Positions 1 to 8,040 of a stretch of 64,000 nt of DNA are shown here, piece by piece. Within the stretch, counting starts at the first letter, position 1; each line of letters starts with the position of its first letter. The stretch lies in contig CM068829.1 in NCBI GenBank assembly GCA_028554795.2, forward strand, positions 132,519,325 through 132,583,324. The letters are read 5' to 3'. A program made the position numbers and the translations under genes. The notes beneath the pieces are model-generated. The model ran no database searches, was not told the DNA's origin, and saw only the letters and a list, made by a program, of their open reading frames with translations. The stretch is from Sinohyriopsis cumingii (taxonomy: Eukaryota; Mollusca; Bivalvia; Unionida; Unionidae).

Positions 1-365
1 AAATAAAATTTTTCAGAGGCGTATTTATGCGAGATCAACTACCAGACAAACCAAACCCTACCGAGACAGGAATAATAAATCTTGATGAAAATACCGGCCC
101 TGGAACACACTGGGTCGCCTACGCGATTAATCCTCGCGAGGTTGTTTATTTTGATTCGTACGGATTAGCACCACCAAACGAATTTATCAACTATGTGTCT
201 TCGCTGAGACTTCCGGTTTGGTATTCGACTCTTCCAACACAAACATTAGCAGATCCACCAATATGCGGCCCAGAGTCAATTAATGTTCCTGATGCAATTT
301 CAAAATCATCCGGTCCTTATCACAAAATTGTATTTGAATACGCCGTAGATAAATATCATGGTTGA
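1..365 (+). CDS. Adenain-like cysteine protease, 5' end outside window (element A)
   Basis: This is the C-terminal part of a small viral cysteine protease of the adenovirus/Polinton maturation-protease type, which would cleave virion precursors during assembly. The frame is open from base 3. The ATG at 27 is probably internal, because the related copy at 20,234-20,692 has 36 more residues before the same Met. Visible features are a GTHW motif with the likely catalytic His, YFDSYG with a candidate acidic residue, and PPICG with the likely catalytic Cys. The stop overlaps the next start by 8 bases, suggesting one transcription unit with the fiber-like gene. The family is inferred from motif order; the sequence is divergent. 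Confidence 0.72.
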   Translation, partial: IKFFRGVFMRDQLPDKPNPTETGIINLDENTGPGTHWVAYAINPREVVYFDSYGLAPPNEFINYVSSLRLPVWYSTLPTQTLADPPICGPESINVPDAISKSSGPYHKIVFEYAVDKYHG

Positions 366-1623
366 CATTTATGGTAGATCCCTCTTCAGGAAGGAAAAAA
401 AAGAAATAAGCGACATCGATACATCAAATTTCGCAACCAAGAGCGATATTAACAATCTTCTATCGCTGTCAGAGGTAGATCCTGGCGAGGTTGCTGTTTT
501 TCAAAATACCGAGGGAAGATTACACACCAGCAACGTGAAAATAGCTGATATAATCAAGCGAGACGAATATAATGATCACATCAGTCAATTTACTCGCCAA
601 TCGGAGATGGTATTAAAATCTATCGCTGATATTAACGATATTATCGCGGAGTTTCCACCAAAGGCCGATCTCGTGGATATAAAACAAAAAAATAGCGAGT
701 TATCAGCGGCGATGCTTCTAAAGTCCGATAAGGCATCACAGGATGATTTCCAGGAAAAAATAACAAAAAGATTTAACAAGGTAAATAATGATCTTAAAAA
801 ACTCGACGAGGTATCAAGTAAACTCAACAAAAAACTCGACGAGGATATAAAAAAATTCATCGATACCTCCTCAACTACACACAGCGATCTCATCGAGAGA
901 GTAAAATCCATCAACGAGGAAATTACCAAAATAAATATCTCGTTGGGTCAGAGAACAACAATCGACGATCTCAACAAAAAAATCAGCGAGGAAATTAATA
1001 AACTCAGCGATGTTGTTGCTCCCGAATTTGCCAAGGGGGTTAACGCGATACGTGAATCGATAGATGAGAAAATAAAAAAAATCAACGATGAAATTAACGT
1101 GGTACGTGAATTAGCGCGTCAAAAGGTCGATACATCAGTGTACGACAGAGCTATTAACCAAAAGATCGATAGATTCGTTTACGCCACTGATATACCAAAA
1201 TTGAGCTCGGATCTTCTCGACGCAACTACAAAAATTAACGATATCAACACAAAAATATCGTCAATGAATATCCCAAGATTGGCGAAACTTTATGTGCCAG
1301 ATCATTTGATAGACAGAATTATGCGATGCAATCTAACATTTGTGTTAACCATAAATAATCTTACCTGGATACCCCAGAATAACACATTTAGCTTTACCGC
1401 GCCAATTGCTGGCGTATATCGAGCACATATTATCTCCGATATAAAATTTAAGGTACAACCGGAACAGAATCGTAAAATTCATGAATTCTACCCTGGATTT
1501 TTTATTATTTCGTTAAGTGAATATAGCAATACAACATTCACGCTAGAACCGCCAGACAGAACCACCATGGGACCGGTGAATTATTTTGTAATTTTCGAAT
1601 ATTTATCCGAATACACGCAATAA
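358..1623 (+). CDS. Fiber-like coiled-coil protein with C1q/TNF-like head (element A)
   Basis: A 421-residue protein, not assigned to a named family. Residues 1-75 form a conserved N-terminal region also seen in element B (about 19,424-20,227). Residues about 85-300 are rich in heptad-like I/L/K/E/D repeats and look like a long coiled coil. Residues about 305-421 form a compact beta-rich tail. That tail contains FTAPIAGVYRAH, which resembles the central strand motif of C1q/TNF jelly-roll heads. The layout (anchor, trimeric shaft, knob) suggests a receptor-binding fiber on the virion. This role is inferred from architecture and from its place between the protease and other virion genes. The B copy has lost most of the shaft. 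Confidence 0.6.
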   Translation: MVDIYGRSLFRKEKKEISDIDTSNFATKSDINNLLSLSEVDPGEVAVFQNTEGRLHTSNVKIADIIKRDEYNDHISQFTRQSEMVLKSIADINDIIAEFPPKADLVDIKQKNSELSAAMLLKSDKASQDDFQEKITKRFNKVNNDLKKLDEVSSKLNKKLDEDIKKFIDTSSTTHSDLIERVKSINEEITKINISLGQRTTIDDLNKKISEEINKLSDVVAPEFAKGVNAIRESIDEKIKKINDEINVVRELARQKVDTSVYDRAINQKIDRFVYATDIPKLSSDLLDATTKINDINTKISSMNIPRLAKLYVPDHLIDRIMRCNLTFVLTINNLTWIPQNNTFSFTAPIAGVYRAHIISDIKFKVQPEQNRKIHEFYPGFFIISLSEYSNTTFTLEPPDRTTMGPVNYFVIFEYLSEYTQ

Positions 1624-1650
1624 TCCGTAATTGTTATCGTAGATTAATAA

Positions 1651-2175
1651 ATGACCGCATCTGACTACCGTTACAATCAGGCGAGGTCATGGCAGGATTC
1701 GCTAAAAAAACTCCTAGACGAATATCAAACAAAAATAAAAAAATACCAGCGTAGATTAGTTACCATTGATATTGCCGTGTACGCGGTATCCGCGGTAGTC
1801 GCTGGTGCTGGAATAATTTTATCCGCGGTAACAACGATAGCGCCAATCGTTGCAACGATAATAATCTCGTCAACAACGACAATCGCTGGCGTTCTCAATA
1901 TCGTAGCGAAAAAAATCTCCTCGTGCACAAGTGAGAAGTTATCATTGTACAAGAATAAACTAACCAAGGTCAATGACGCGTATTCGAAATTATCATCGCT
2001 GCTTTCTGAAAGTCTCAACGATGGCGTTATCTCCGATCCAGAATTTTCCTCGATGATCAGCATTTACTCGGAGATTGAACAAATGAATATTAATAATGTC
2101 CGAACTAGCCCAGATCGTGACAAACACGACACCGCCGACAACAACACTAATATCGTTAAGCTCAACCAAGCCTGA
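1651..2175 (+). CDS. Membrane protein with two adjacent hydrophobic segments (element A)
   Basis: A 174-residue protein of unknown function. A charged amphipathic N-terminus (about 1-38) is followed by two hydrophobic stretches at about 39-63 and 64-88, then a helical, polar C-terminal half. The topology resembles SLATT-type or other two-helix membrane proteins, but no family is assigned. Its last 80 bases overlap the start of the next gene in another frame. The same overlap exists in element B (18,844-19,416), where this gene is still open, so both the frame and the overlap are conserved. It may be a virion membrane or entry-associated protein (inference). Confidence 0.6.
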   Translation: MTASDYRYNQARSWQDSLKKLLDEYQTKIKKYQRRLVTIDIAVYAVSAVVAGAGIILSAVTTIAPIVATIIISSTTTIAGVLNIVAKKISSCTSEKLSLYKNKLTKVNDAYSKLSSLLSESLNDGVISDPEFSSMISIYSEIEQMNINNVRTSPDRDKHDTADNNTNIVKLNQA

Positions 2176-3646
2176 ATTTAGCATTAATTTTTCAACACCA
2201 ATCAGCGTCAAAGAAATTGCACTAACACAACTGCGTGTCTACAACAGCTGGCCCAATGTTAGATCGAAATCATTCGGTAAAATGATGTCAAATAATTCAC
2301 TTGTTTTTGCCAACAAAAATAAACCCGATGGAACGCCCGATTGGATCGTCGTTGGTATACCAACAGGCAGTTATGAAATTGATCAGCTAGATAAGGAGTT
2401 TACCACCAGAATATCAAATATAACCGGTGATGCTACTCCGGGAATAAAGATATCCTCGCACGATCCAACTCTATCGTCGATGATAGAAGTGAAATCGAAG
2501 TACATGGTAGATATTTACCAATCATCGATTAGGACCGTGCTAGGTTGGCCTGAAATTGCACCTCTGGCAAAACCAGAAAAACCAGATTTTATTATTCCAG
2601 GTTGGTACGAGGAAGCTCCTCCAGAACTACCGGAGCCAAAAAAATCAGATTTTACCACCGACGAAGGATGGTACGGAGATATCAAACACAAGCCTCTGAT
2701 CGGTAGCGCCATCAACCTCATAAATAACCACAAATTTAACCTGGTAATGTTCGCTTTTACTTTTATTAACGAAAGAATTCTCTCGTGGTTGCCTCTTCCT
2801 AAAATTCCCCCCGGTGTGAAAATCTTCGACGCTACCAACATTAACAGGATAATAGCCCCCATAGACGGTATCTTGGTAAGAAGAACCCTCGACGAATTTA
2901 TTCAAGAACATGAATTACAATTAAATTTATTGCGGGGATCATTTCATGAATGCATCCTAAATAAATCAGGTTCATGTAGCGAAATTATCGGACGAGTGAA
3001 GATTTTAAATCAACTCGCGAATGATATTGAATATTATCATGGTATGTTCATTCGGGCGATAGTCGACGATATATCAATTGCCGATTATGTTCTTCCTATT
3101 AGCAAATTCGAGTTGATCAGAAATTCAGGAGAAAAACAAAAATTCATGAGAGTATTTGAATTAACGAAGGAAACGCTGCCAAATTTCAAATTCCCCAATT
3201 ATGATGTTGATGAAATGAGAAAATCCGTCACTGATACCATCGATGATTTATTTCCGAAATTACATGCCGCGTGGACTAAAAAAGTACAATCAGAATTGAT
3301 TCTCAAACACAATAACGATCCGACCAAAGGTGGACGGCATATATCTCCTGGCATCGTTAATATAACGGAAGTTATCGCGATTTATCTTCACGCGGATGTT
3401 GTCGAGGGCAGCTACAATGTTGATTCGTCAATGTCAAATCAAGCGCAGCAGGGATTCATCTTGTATTCGTTTTCACCTAGCGCTTCTCCTGGTTATTTGA
3501 TAATAAAAGAACCAATGAATCCGTTTTACCTGCGATGTCATAATTGGTTATTATCGAGGATAAATTTCAAACTAACGGATCAGAATGGAAATTTGCTTGA
3601 TATACGCGATGAAACGATAAGTATAAATCTGCTGGTAAAATCATAG
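2096..3646 (+). CDS. Large putative virion protein, 516 residues (element A)
   Basis: Function not recognised. Residues 1-145 form a compact beta-rich domain containing KPEFSINF, QLRVYNSWPN and a glycine/tyrosine turn (IPTGSYEI). Residues about 150-195 are a proline- and tryptophan-rich linker. The middle is helical, and the C-terminal 120 residues contain SNQAQQGFILYSFSP and end in INLLVKS. The gene follows the membrane-protein gene with an 80-base overlap. The degraded copy at 17,505-18,926 preserves all regions, so the whole reading frame was under selection. It sits in the block with the protease and fiber-like genes, which points to a structural or attachment protein (inference). Confidence 0.6.
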   Translation: MSELAQIVTNTTPPTTTLISLSSTKPEFSINFSTPISVKEIALTQLRVYNSWPNVRSKSFGKMMSNNSLVFANKNKPDGTPDWIVVGIPTGSYEIDQLDKEFTTRISNITGDATPGIKISSHDPTLSSMIEVKSKYMVDIYQSSIRTVLGWPEIAPLAKPEKPDFIIPGWYEEAPPELPEPKKSDFTTDEGWYGDIKHKPLIGSAINLINNHKFNLVMFAFTFINERILSWLPLPKIPPGVKIFDATNINRIIAPIDGILVRRTLDEFIQEHELQLNLLRGSFHECILNKSGSCSEIIGRVKILNQLANDIEYYHGMFIRAIVDDISIADYVLPISKFELIRNSGEKQKFMRVFELTKETLPNFKFPNYDVDEMRKSVTDTIDDLFPKLHAAWTKKVQSELILKHNNDPTKGGRHISPGIVNITEVIAIYLHADVVEGSYNVDSSMSNQAQQGFILYSFSPSASPGYLIIKEPMNPFYLRCHNWLLSRINFKLTDQNGNLLDIRDETISINLLVKS

Positions 3647-3755
3647 ATTTTCAAATCCGTACACCAGGGAAAAATGGGCCAAAAAAATAAATAAAAACCG
3701 GGGAAATTTTCAAAATTGGAAGATTTTTTTAATTTTTGTTTTTTCGTGGAGATCT
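3647..3755. other. Convergent intergenic gap, element A
   Basis: These 109 AT-rich bases separate the converging ends of the 516-residue gene and the leftward small gene. Runs of A and T could serve 3'-end formation. In element B the equivalent interval is much longer and filled by a degenerate tandem repeat. Confidence 0.5.
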
Positions 3756-4130
3756 TCAGGAAGATTCAAGATCTTTGATTCTACTTTCATCGACAAGTTT
3801 TTTCAGTTGTCTGACACGCGAGCTTGTAATTTTTTTTGATTCATATGCATCCGATAAAATCAACCTAGCTTTCTCAACCAACGTCGATAATTTAACAAAA
3901 TCCTCGATTTGATCATCGCTGACTGTCGCAAGTGATTGGTACATCGCAATTTGGATTTTCTTTATTAATTTGTACTCGGACGGCAGTGTGTATTTATATT
4001 CGAGTTTCCCCTGAACAATCGTCTCGAATTCGGATCGGATTTTATTCGCGTCCAACTCCGATGGAAGATTTATTTTTTTTCTCAGTTCATCGATGGCTTC
4101 GATGATGTCGTTTATATTTTCTTCGTCCAT
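3756..4130 (-). CDS. Small helical protein of unknown function (element A)
   Basis: A 124-residue, charged, almost entirely helical protein. The start is placed at the ATG at 4130 (MDEENIND), because the open frame further upstream offers only a TTG and the related copy aligns from ENIND. Conserved blocks are LPSEYKLIKKIQ and SRVRQLKKL. It lies 24 bases downstream of the HNH gene on the same strand. A homologue with one internal stop is at 16,371-16,829 in element B. No catalytic motif is visible. It may be a DNA-binding or regulatory protein of the early gene block (inference). Confidence 0.6.
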   Translation of the reverse strand: MDEENINDIIEAIDELRKKINLPSELDANKIRSEFETIVQGKLEYKYTLPSEYKLIKKIQIAMYQSLATVSDDQIEDFVKLSTLVEKARLILSDAYESKKITSSRVRQLKKLVDESRIKDLESS

Positions 4131-4154
4131 ATATAACAATCCTGTAATATTCAA

Positions 4155-4715
4155 TTAATCTTCGATCTCACTTTCTGAGTCTGATATTATCGAAATATAA
4201 TAAAACTCGATCCAAGCGTCAGAATTATATGAAAATGTCGCGTTGATTATTCTTTCTGCCGCACGATGCACCGATGCTAGACTAATATTATAATATTTTG
4301 CAGCGGCTCTCATTGACTCAAATACAAGCTCCTTTCCTGTTTCTTGATTTACCGATTTAACCGCTTTAGCTGGTCGCCGTACGCCACCGGTATTACCAAA
4401 TCTTGAATTTTCACTCGGAGTCACCGCTCGGAGATTTGACAGTTTGTTGTTAAGCTTATCACCGTCGATATGATCGATGACAAGATCACCTTTGATAGGT
4501 CCGTGAAAACACTCGAACACAAATCTGTGGCATAAATAACTTACTCCACTAAAGTTATGCAATAGATAACCCGAATTGCTAACCCTACCGACATTTTTCT
4601 TTATTCTCGCATTTCTGACGGTACCATCCGATGATGCTTCGTAACCCTCGATGGTTGGGTGTGATCTAAACTCGTATGTGATTGTCATTGCAGGAATCGT
4701 CGATTCTGGATCCAT
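4155..4715 (-). CDS. NUMOD4-HNH homing-type endonuclease (element A)
   Basis: A 186-residue protein with the domain order of free-standing HNH homing endonucleases. A NUMOD4-like segment comes first (EGYEASSDGTVRN, about residues 20-40), then an HNH_3-type core (LCHRFVFECFHG, then LVIDHIDGDKLNN and NLRAVTPSEN, about 70-125). A NUMOD1-like helix-turn-helix follows (SMRAAAKYYNIS, about 145-165). The DHID histidine is the expected general base. The ATG at 4715 is used because the codon at 4721 is TTG. Its first 50 bases overlap the end of the Cys-rich gene. The protein probably nicks or cuts DNA; whether it is a mobile passenger or has a replication role is open. Confidence 0.8.
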   Translation of the reverse strand: MDPESTIPAMTITYEFRSHPTIEGYEASSDGTVRNARIKKNVGRVSNSGYLLHNFSGVSYLCHRFVFECFHGPIKGDLVIDHIDGDKLNNKLSNLRAVTPSENSRFGNTGGVRRPAKAVKSVNQETGKELVFESMRAAAKYYNISLASVHRAAERIINATFSYNSDAWIEFYYISIISDSESEIED

Positions 4716-5013
4716 ATACAATATTCCATTTGTCTAAATCGTAATTTGCCTTGAATCGATTAATATAATCTTCTTCGCAGGTTATCACCGAGGAAGATTT
4801 CTTTTCGTAATATCGGCGCAATTCCCGATAATTTTTCCCTCCACAGGACAAACACAACCGTGTCTTTCCTCGCGTGCCAACTTGACAAACTAAACATCGC
4901 TGTGGTCCTTTGCTGCCGTGTCGAATCGCATATATGTGAGCGCCGCAATAATCTCCTCTGCAGGATTTGTCGCATGATTTTGTTGATCCGATTGGTATCC
5001 ATTTGCATTGCAT
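4666..5013 (-). CDS. Small Cys-rich zinc-binding protein (element A)
   Basis: A 115-residue protein with two likely zinc sites. Cys14/Cys18/Cys23/His26 form a first cluster. Cys40-x2-Cys43 and Cys54-x2-Cys57 form a zinc-ribbon-like pair. The C-terminal half is charged and has no clear domain. The ATG at 5013 gives the frame with the conserved cysteines. The gene is divergent from the replicase gene with only 33 bases between them, so the two probably share a control region. A frameshifted homologue lies at about 14,735-14,990. It is likely a nucleic-acid-binding regulator or replication accessory (inference). Confidence 0.6.
   Translation of the reverse strand: MQCKWIPIGSTKSCDKSCRGDYCGAHIYAIRHGSKGPQRCLVCQVGTRGKTRLCLSCGGKNYRELRRYYEKKSSSVITCEEDYINRFKANYDLDKWNIVYGSRIDDSCNDNHIRV
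4728..4738 (-). promoter_or_regulatory. TTTAGACAAAT motif upstream of HNH gene (element A)
   Basis: On the minus strand TTTAGACAAAT ends 12 bases before the HNH start codon at 4715. The same motif occurs at comparable distance before the HNH gene of element B and, in the other orientation, before both replicase genes. It may be a core promoter or initiator element (inference). Confidence 0.35.
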
Positions 5014-5025
5014 ATTATAATTTAA

Positions 5026-5040
5026 ATATTTGTCTAAAAT
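5026..5040 (+). promoter_or_regulatory. ATTTGTCTAAAA motif upstream of replicase (element A)
   Basis: The 33-base gap between the divergent Cys-rich and replicase genes is AT-rich and contains ATATTTGTCTAAAAT, ending 6 bases before the ATG. Element B has TACTTGTCTGAAAT at the same place. The shared motif in otherwise diverged flanks suggests a conserved promoter element. Confidence 0.4.
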
Positions 5041-5046
5041 ATAATA

Positions 5047-8040
5047 ATGGATACATTTGATCTTGATGAGGCAGAATATATCATTCCTGAGGTTGATCGT
5101 GCCAAGAAGGAATTCTTCGATGATGGAGCGGTTCATGTTTGGTCGACATGGAAAACTAACTCTGTTGATGCTACGATGAATCTGGAACGGGCCAAGAAAA
5201 TAATCGAGCACATAAAAAACTCGCATAAGGAAGAGCGATTTATCTTTGGAATAAAATTTATCGCACAAATGCCCGACGACACTTGGATTATTCGCGATAA
5301 ACGAGATCCCGTGCGTGGCGGTAAGAAAAATGTTGTTCTTGATAAAAATTCGAAGCCAGGATTGTTATTGGGAATTGACGGTCCTTATTATGCTAGGGCG
5401 TATCCATCTAGCGCTGTTGTTTATGGAATTTATCGGCTGAATAATAATCCTGACATGAAAAATCTACCTGCGATGAAAAAATCAGAAGTCGGTGACTCTA
5501 CGATGATAAATTGCGTTGCCGAGCGTGTCATCGAGCATATGAAAAACGCTCGACGTGGTTCTGGTCTGACCCAGTTGAGGTTGAGTAAAATTAACACGTG
5601 GGCGAAGACAGTTGCTGATGGTGCATCGATTGACGATGTAGCTGTGTTGAGTAAGAAACTTAAATTTCCAATCACAGTGAAAACGCTATCGGGAGAAATA
5701 TTATACTCGTCGCCGTATAGATCTCGAGGAGCACCAATCGAGATTGTCGATCATAATTCACATGCGTGGTCGCAGTCGGTGATGATATTTCCGCGAGATC
5801 GTACTGTTAAATTTTATCCCGTGGAATCTTCCGCAAAAGACAATTCCGATGCCATGTTCAGATATATCAAAATATTAGCCGCGTCTGATCCAATATCGGT
5901 TTGGTTATTTTCGAGCGAAGAAAAATATGATCAGTTTATCTTGCCGCGCGGAGATATTTACCGTGATGAAAAATTACATGAATCGATGAGAAATATCGCG
6001 GTGAAATATTCGACAAATCCTGATCAGTTATTAACGAATTGCTTTACGGTTCCGTCTGTTGCTGCTCACGCTGCCAGAGAAAGAAATTCGTGGAAACCTA
6101 CGAGAAACGAATATCTCGCTGATATTCAACTCAGCTGTATCGAATACGGCCATGGCGGATTGTGGAATACCAAGTATTATTTCGAAGATATGATCTCCGT
6201 TGACATGAGCGCGTGTTATCCTGGAAGTTTCCTCGGATATGGCGATTGTGCGGATTATTTTGCTAAATTCGGTCATCCCACCAACGAAATGACAAGGGTA
6301 GCGATTAACGGGCCGTTGCCTGATTTTGTTATGACCGGATTCGCTTGCGTTACTTCATTCGAGTTTGCTGAAAATTTACATAAAATCTGTTATATTTGGT
6401 TTGGTCGGCATTTATCGCAGCGTCGTTGGGTCCCTACGGTGTTGTTGAGATATATGCTGGATTCGTCGATGTTAGTGTCGTTGACAGTGAGCGAGGCGAT
6501 TATATCGTATAGGAAACAAACTGAAGTGTGGTTGCCGACGGATTGTGAAAACGCGAAAGATATCGGAAGAAAAATAATTGGTAAATTTACTCAAGGAGGA
6601 TCCGTTGATCATAAACACCGACACGCTAGGTTGTTTATCAATGATGCCGAGATGGATTTTATTATCGCCGATACGGTATCGCGAGGAATATTCTGTAACA
6701 GAGAGAATATTATCATGGACGGAGCAAAGTTAGGTACCGTGATTAGTTACCTTGATGGAGAATCAGCGCAATATACACACTTACGATCGTCGATGCTCGC
6801 TTATGTGAGTATAAATTTACTGTCGATGATAAACAAATTTTCTGATATCGCGGTAAGGGTCGCGACGGACTCGTTTTATATCGATAAAAAATACCAATAC
6901 AGGCTAGAAAAATTAATTGATGGTAGCTCTTGGGGGACTTGGAGGATAAAAAACGAGGATATCCTAGATTATTGTGAGGACGCTGATGTCGAAGATTGCG
7001 ATAAATTTCATCGAGATAAATGTGAGAAAATATCGACGGCTGCATCTGCATTTGACCCAATTTCACGTAACAAATTTGTCTACATGAATGGTCCTGGTGG
7101 TAGCGGTAAAACAACGCGAGCGATAAATTTATTTTCAAACTCTGATATGATCGTGTTGACTCCAACTCACAGATTAGCGCGAGAAATAAAACAACGCGGC
7201 GTTGGTTCTTGCACGTATCACAGTTATTTCAAATACAGCGGTGGATTGTGGGATTCGGCTCGCATGGGAAATAAATATATCAACAAGATCATAATATTTG
7301 ATGAAATTTGTACAGTAAGTCTTGTCACGTTAAAATCTATCTTGGTCTGGCTGGAGGGGAAAAATACCGCCGTGATAATGTGCGGCGATCATGGTCAGCC
7401 TGATCCTATTGATGGTGAATCTCCTCATGAGTGGCTCAGGAACTTCGTTGATTATTACGAGGAAATCGACGCCGATTATAGATCTGATGATATTTTACTG
7501 ACCGAATTCAAAAAAATAATTCGATTACAACCGAATAAGTTTCAATGTGATGTAATGAGAAGAATAATCGACGAGACTCCGATGGATATTTTTCTAAATT
7601 TGTGGCGTCCCGATCATCTGATTGTTGCTAGTAGGAAAATTGTTCGTGATGTTATCCAGGAAATGTTATTCAAGTTGCATTGCGAGAAATTTCCAACGTT
7701 GCAGGTGCCGTTATGTTACAGGCCCGCTGATACCAGGAAACAAAATATCAGTGTTACTTTACCCTGCGGAGAGGAAAAGATCTTGGTCTTGAATGATATT
7801 ATCCTCGTTGATATTAATCTTGTCAATGACGCGATAAACGCAGAAAGATCGCCATGGAAACTTGGATATGCAACAACGATACATTCGTCGCAGGGATTGA
7901 CAGTGCATGGCCAGGTCTGGATCGTCGATGATAGAATTTCCTGGTCAAATTTAGTGTATTTAGCCGTGTCGAGAGTAAGAAAATTATCTCAACTAGGACG
8001 AATTCGAGTAAATCACATTAGTGATGCTGGCGGTAGTTGA
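5047..8040 (+). CDS. Replicase: divergent family-B polymerase palm fused to SF1 helicase (element A)
   Basis: A 997-residue protein. Residues 1-340 form an unrecognised N-terminal region with no clear exonuclease motifs. The polymerase part has YGHGG (about 371), motif A SVDMSACYP (Asp386), a GKFTQGG stretch resembling motif B, and motif C VATDSF (Asp608). In motif C the usual first Asp is Ala. The helicase part has Walker A GPGGSGKTT (682-690, Lys688), Walker B FDEI (Asp752/Glu753) and motif III MCGDHGQ (778-784). It also has motif V TIHSSQG (944-950) and motif VI YLAVSRV with Arg976. It presumably replicates the element genome. Canonical Polintons carry a protein-primed polymerase without such a fused helicase. 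The 3' end overlaps the integrase gene by 28 bases on the opposite strand. No break is seen. Confidence 0.8.
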   Translation: MDTFDLDEAEYIIPEVDRAKKEFFDDGAVHVWSTWKTNSVDATMNLERAKKIIEHIKNSHKEERFIFGIKFIAQMPDDTWIIRDKRDPVRGGKKNVVLDKNSKPGLLLGIDGPYYARAYPSSAVVYGIYRLNNNPDMKNLPAMKKSEVGDSTMINCVAERVIEHMKNARRGSGLTQLRLSKINTWAKTVADGASIDDVAVLSKKLKFPITVKTLSGEILYSSPYRSRGAPIEIVDHNSHAWSQSVMIFPRDRTVKFYPVESSAKDNSDAMFRYIKILAASDPISVWLFSSEEKYDQFILPRGDIYRDEKLHESMRNIAVKYSTNPDQLLTNCFTVPSVAAHAARERNSWKPTRNEYLADIQLSCIEYGHGGLWNTKYYFEDMISVDMSACYPGSFLGYGDCADYFAKFGHPTNEMTRVAINGPLPDFVMTGFACVTSFEFAENLHKICYIWFGRHLSQRRWVPTVLLRYMLDSSMLVSLTVSEAIISYRKQTEVWLPTDCENAKDIGRKIIGKFTQGGSVDHKHRHARLFINDAEMDFIIADTVSRGIFCNRENIIMDGAKLGTVISYLDGESAQYTHLRSSMLAYVSINLLSMINKFSDIAVRVATDSFYIDKKYQYRLEKLIDGSSWGTWRIKNEDILDYCEDADVEDCDKFHRDKCEKISTAASAFDPISRNKFVYMNGPGGSGKTTRAINLFSNSDMIVLTPTHRLAREIKQRGVGSCTYHSYFKYSGGLWDSARMGNKYINKIIIFDEICTVSLVTLKSILVWLEGKNTAVIMCGDHGQPDPIDGESPHEWLRNFVDYYEEIDADYRSDDILLTEFKKIIRLQPNKFQCDVMRRIIDETPMDIFLNLWRPDHLIVASRKIVRDVIQEMLFKLHCEKFPTLQVPLCYRPADTRKQNISVTLPCGEEKILVLNDIILVDINLVNDAINAERSPWKLGYATTIHSSQGLTVHGQVWIVDDRISWSNLVYLAVSRVRKLSQLGRIRVNHISDAGGS

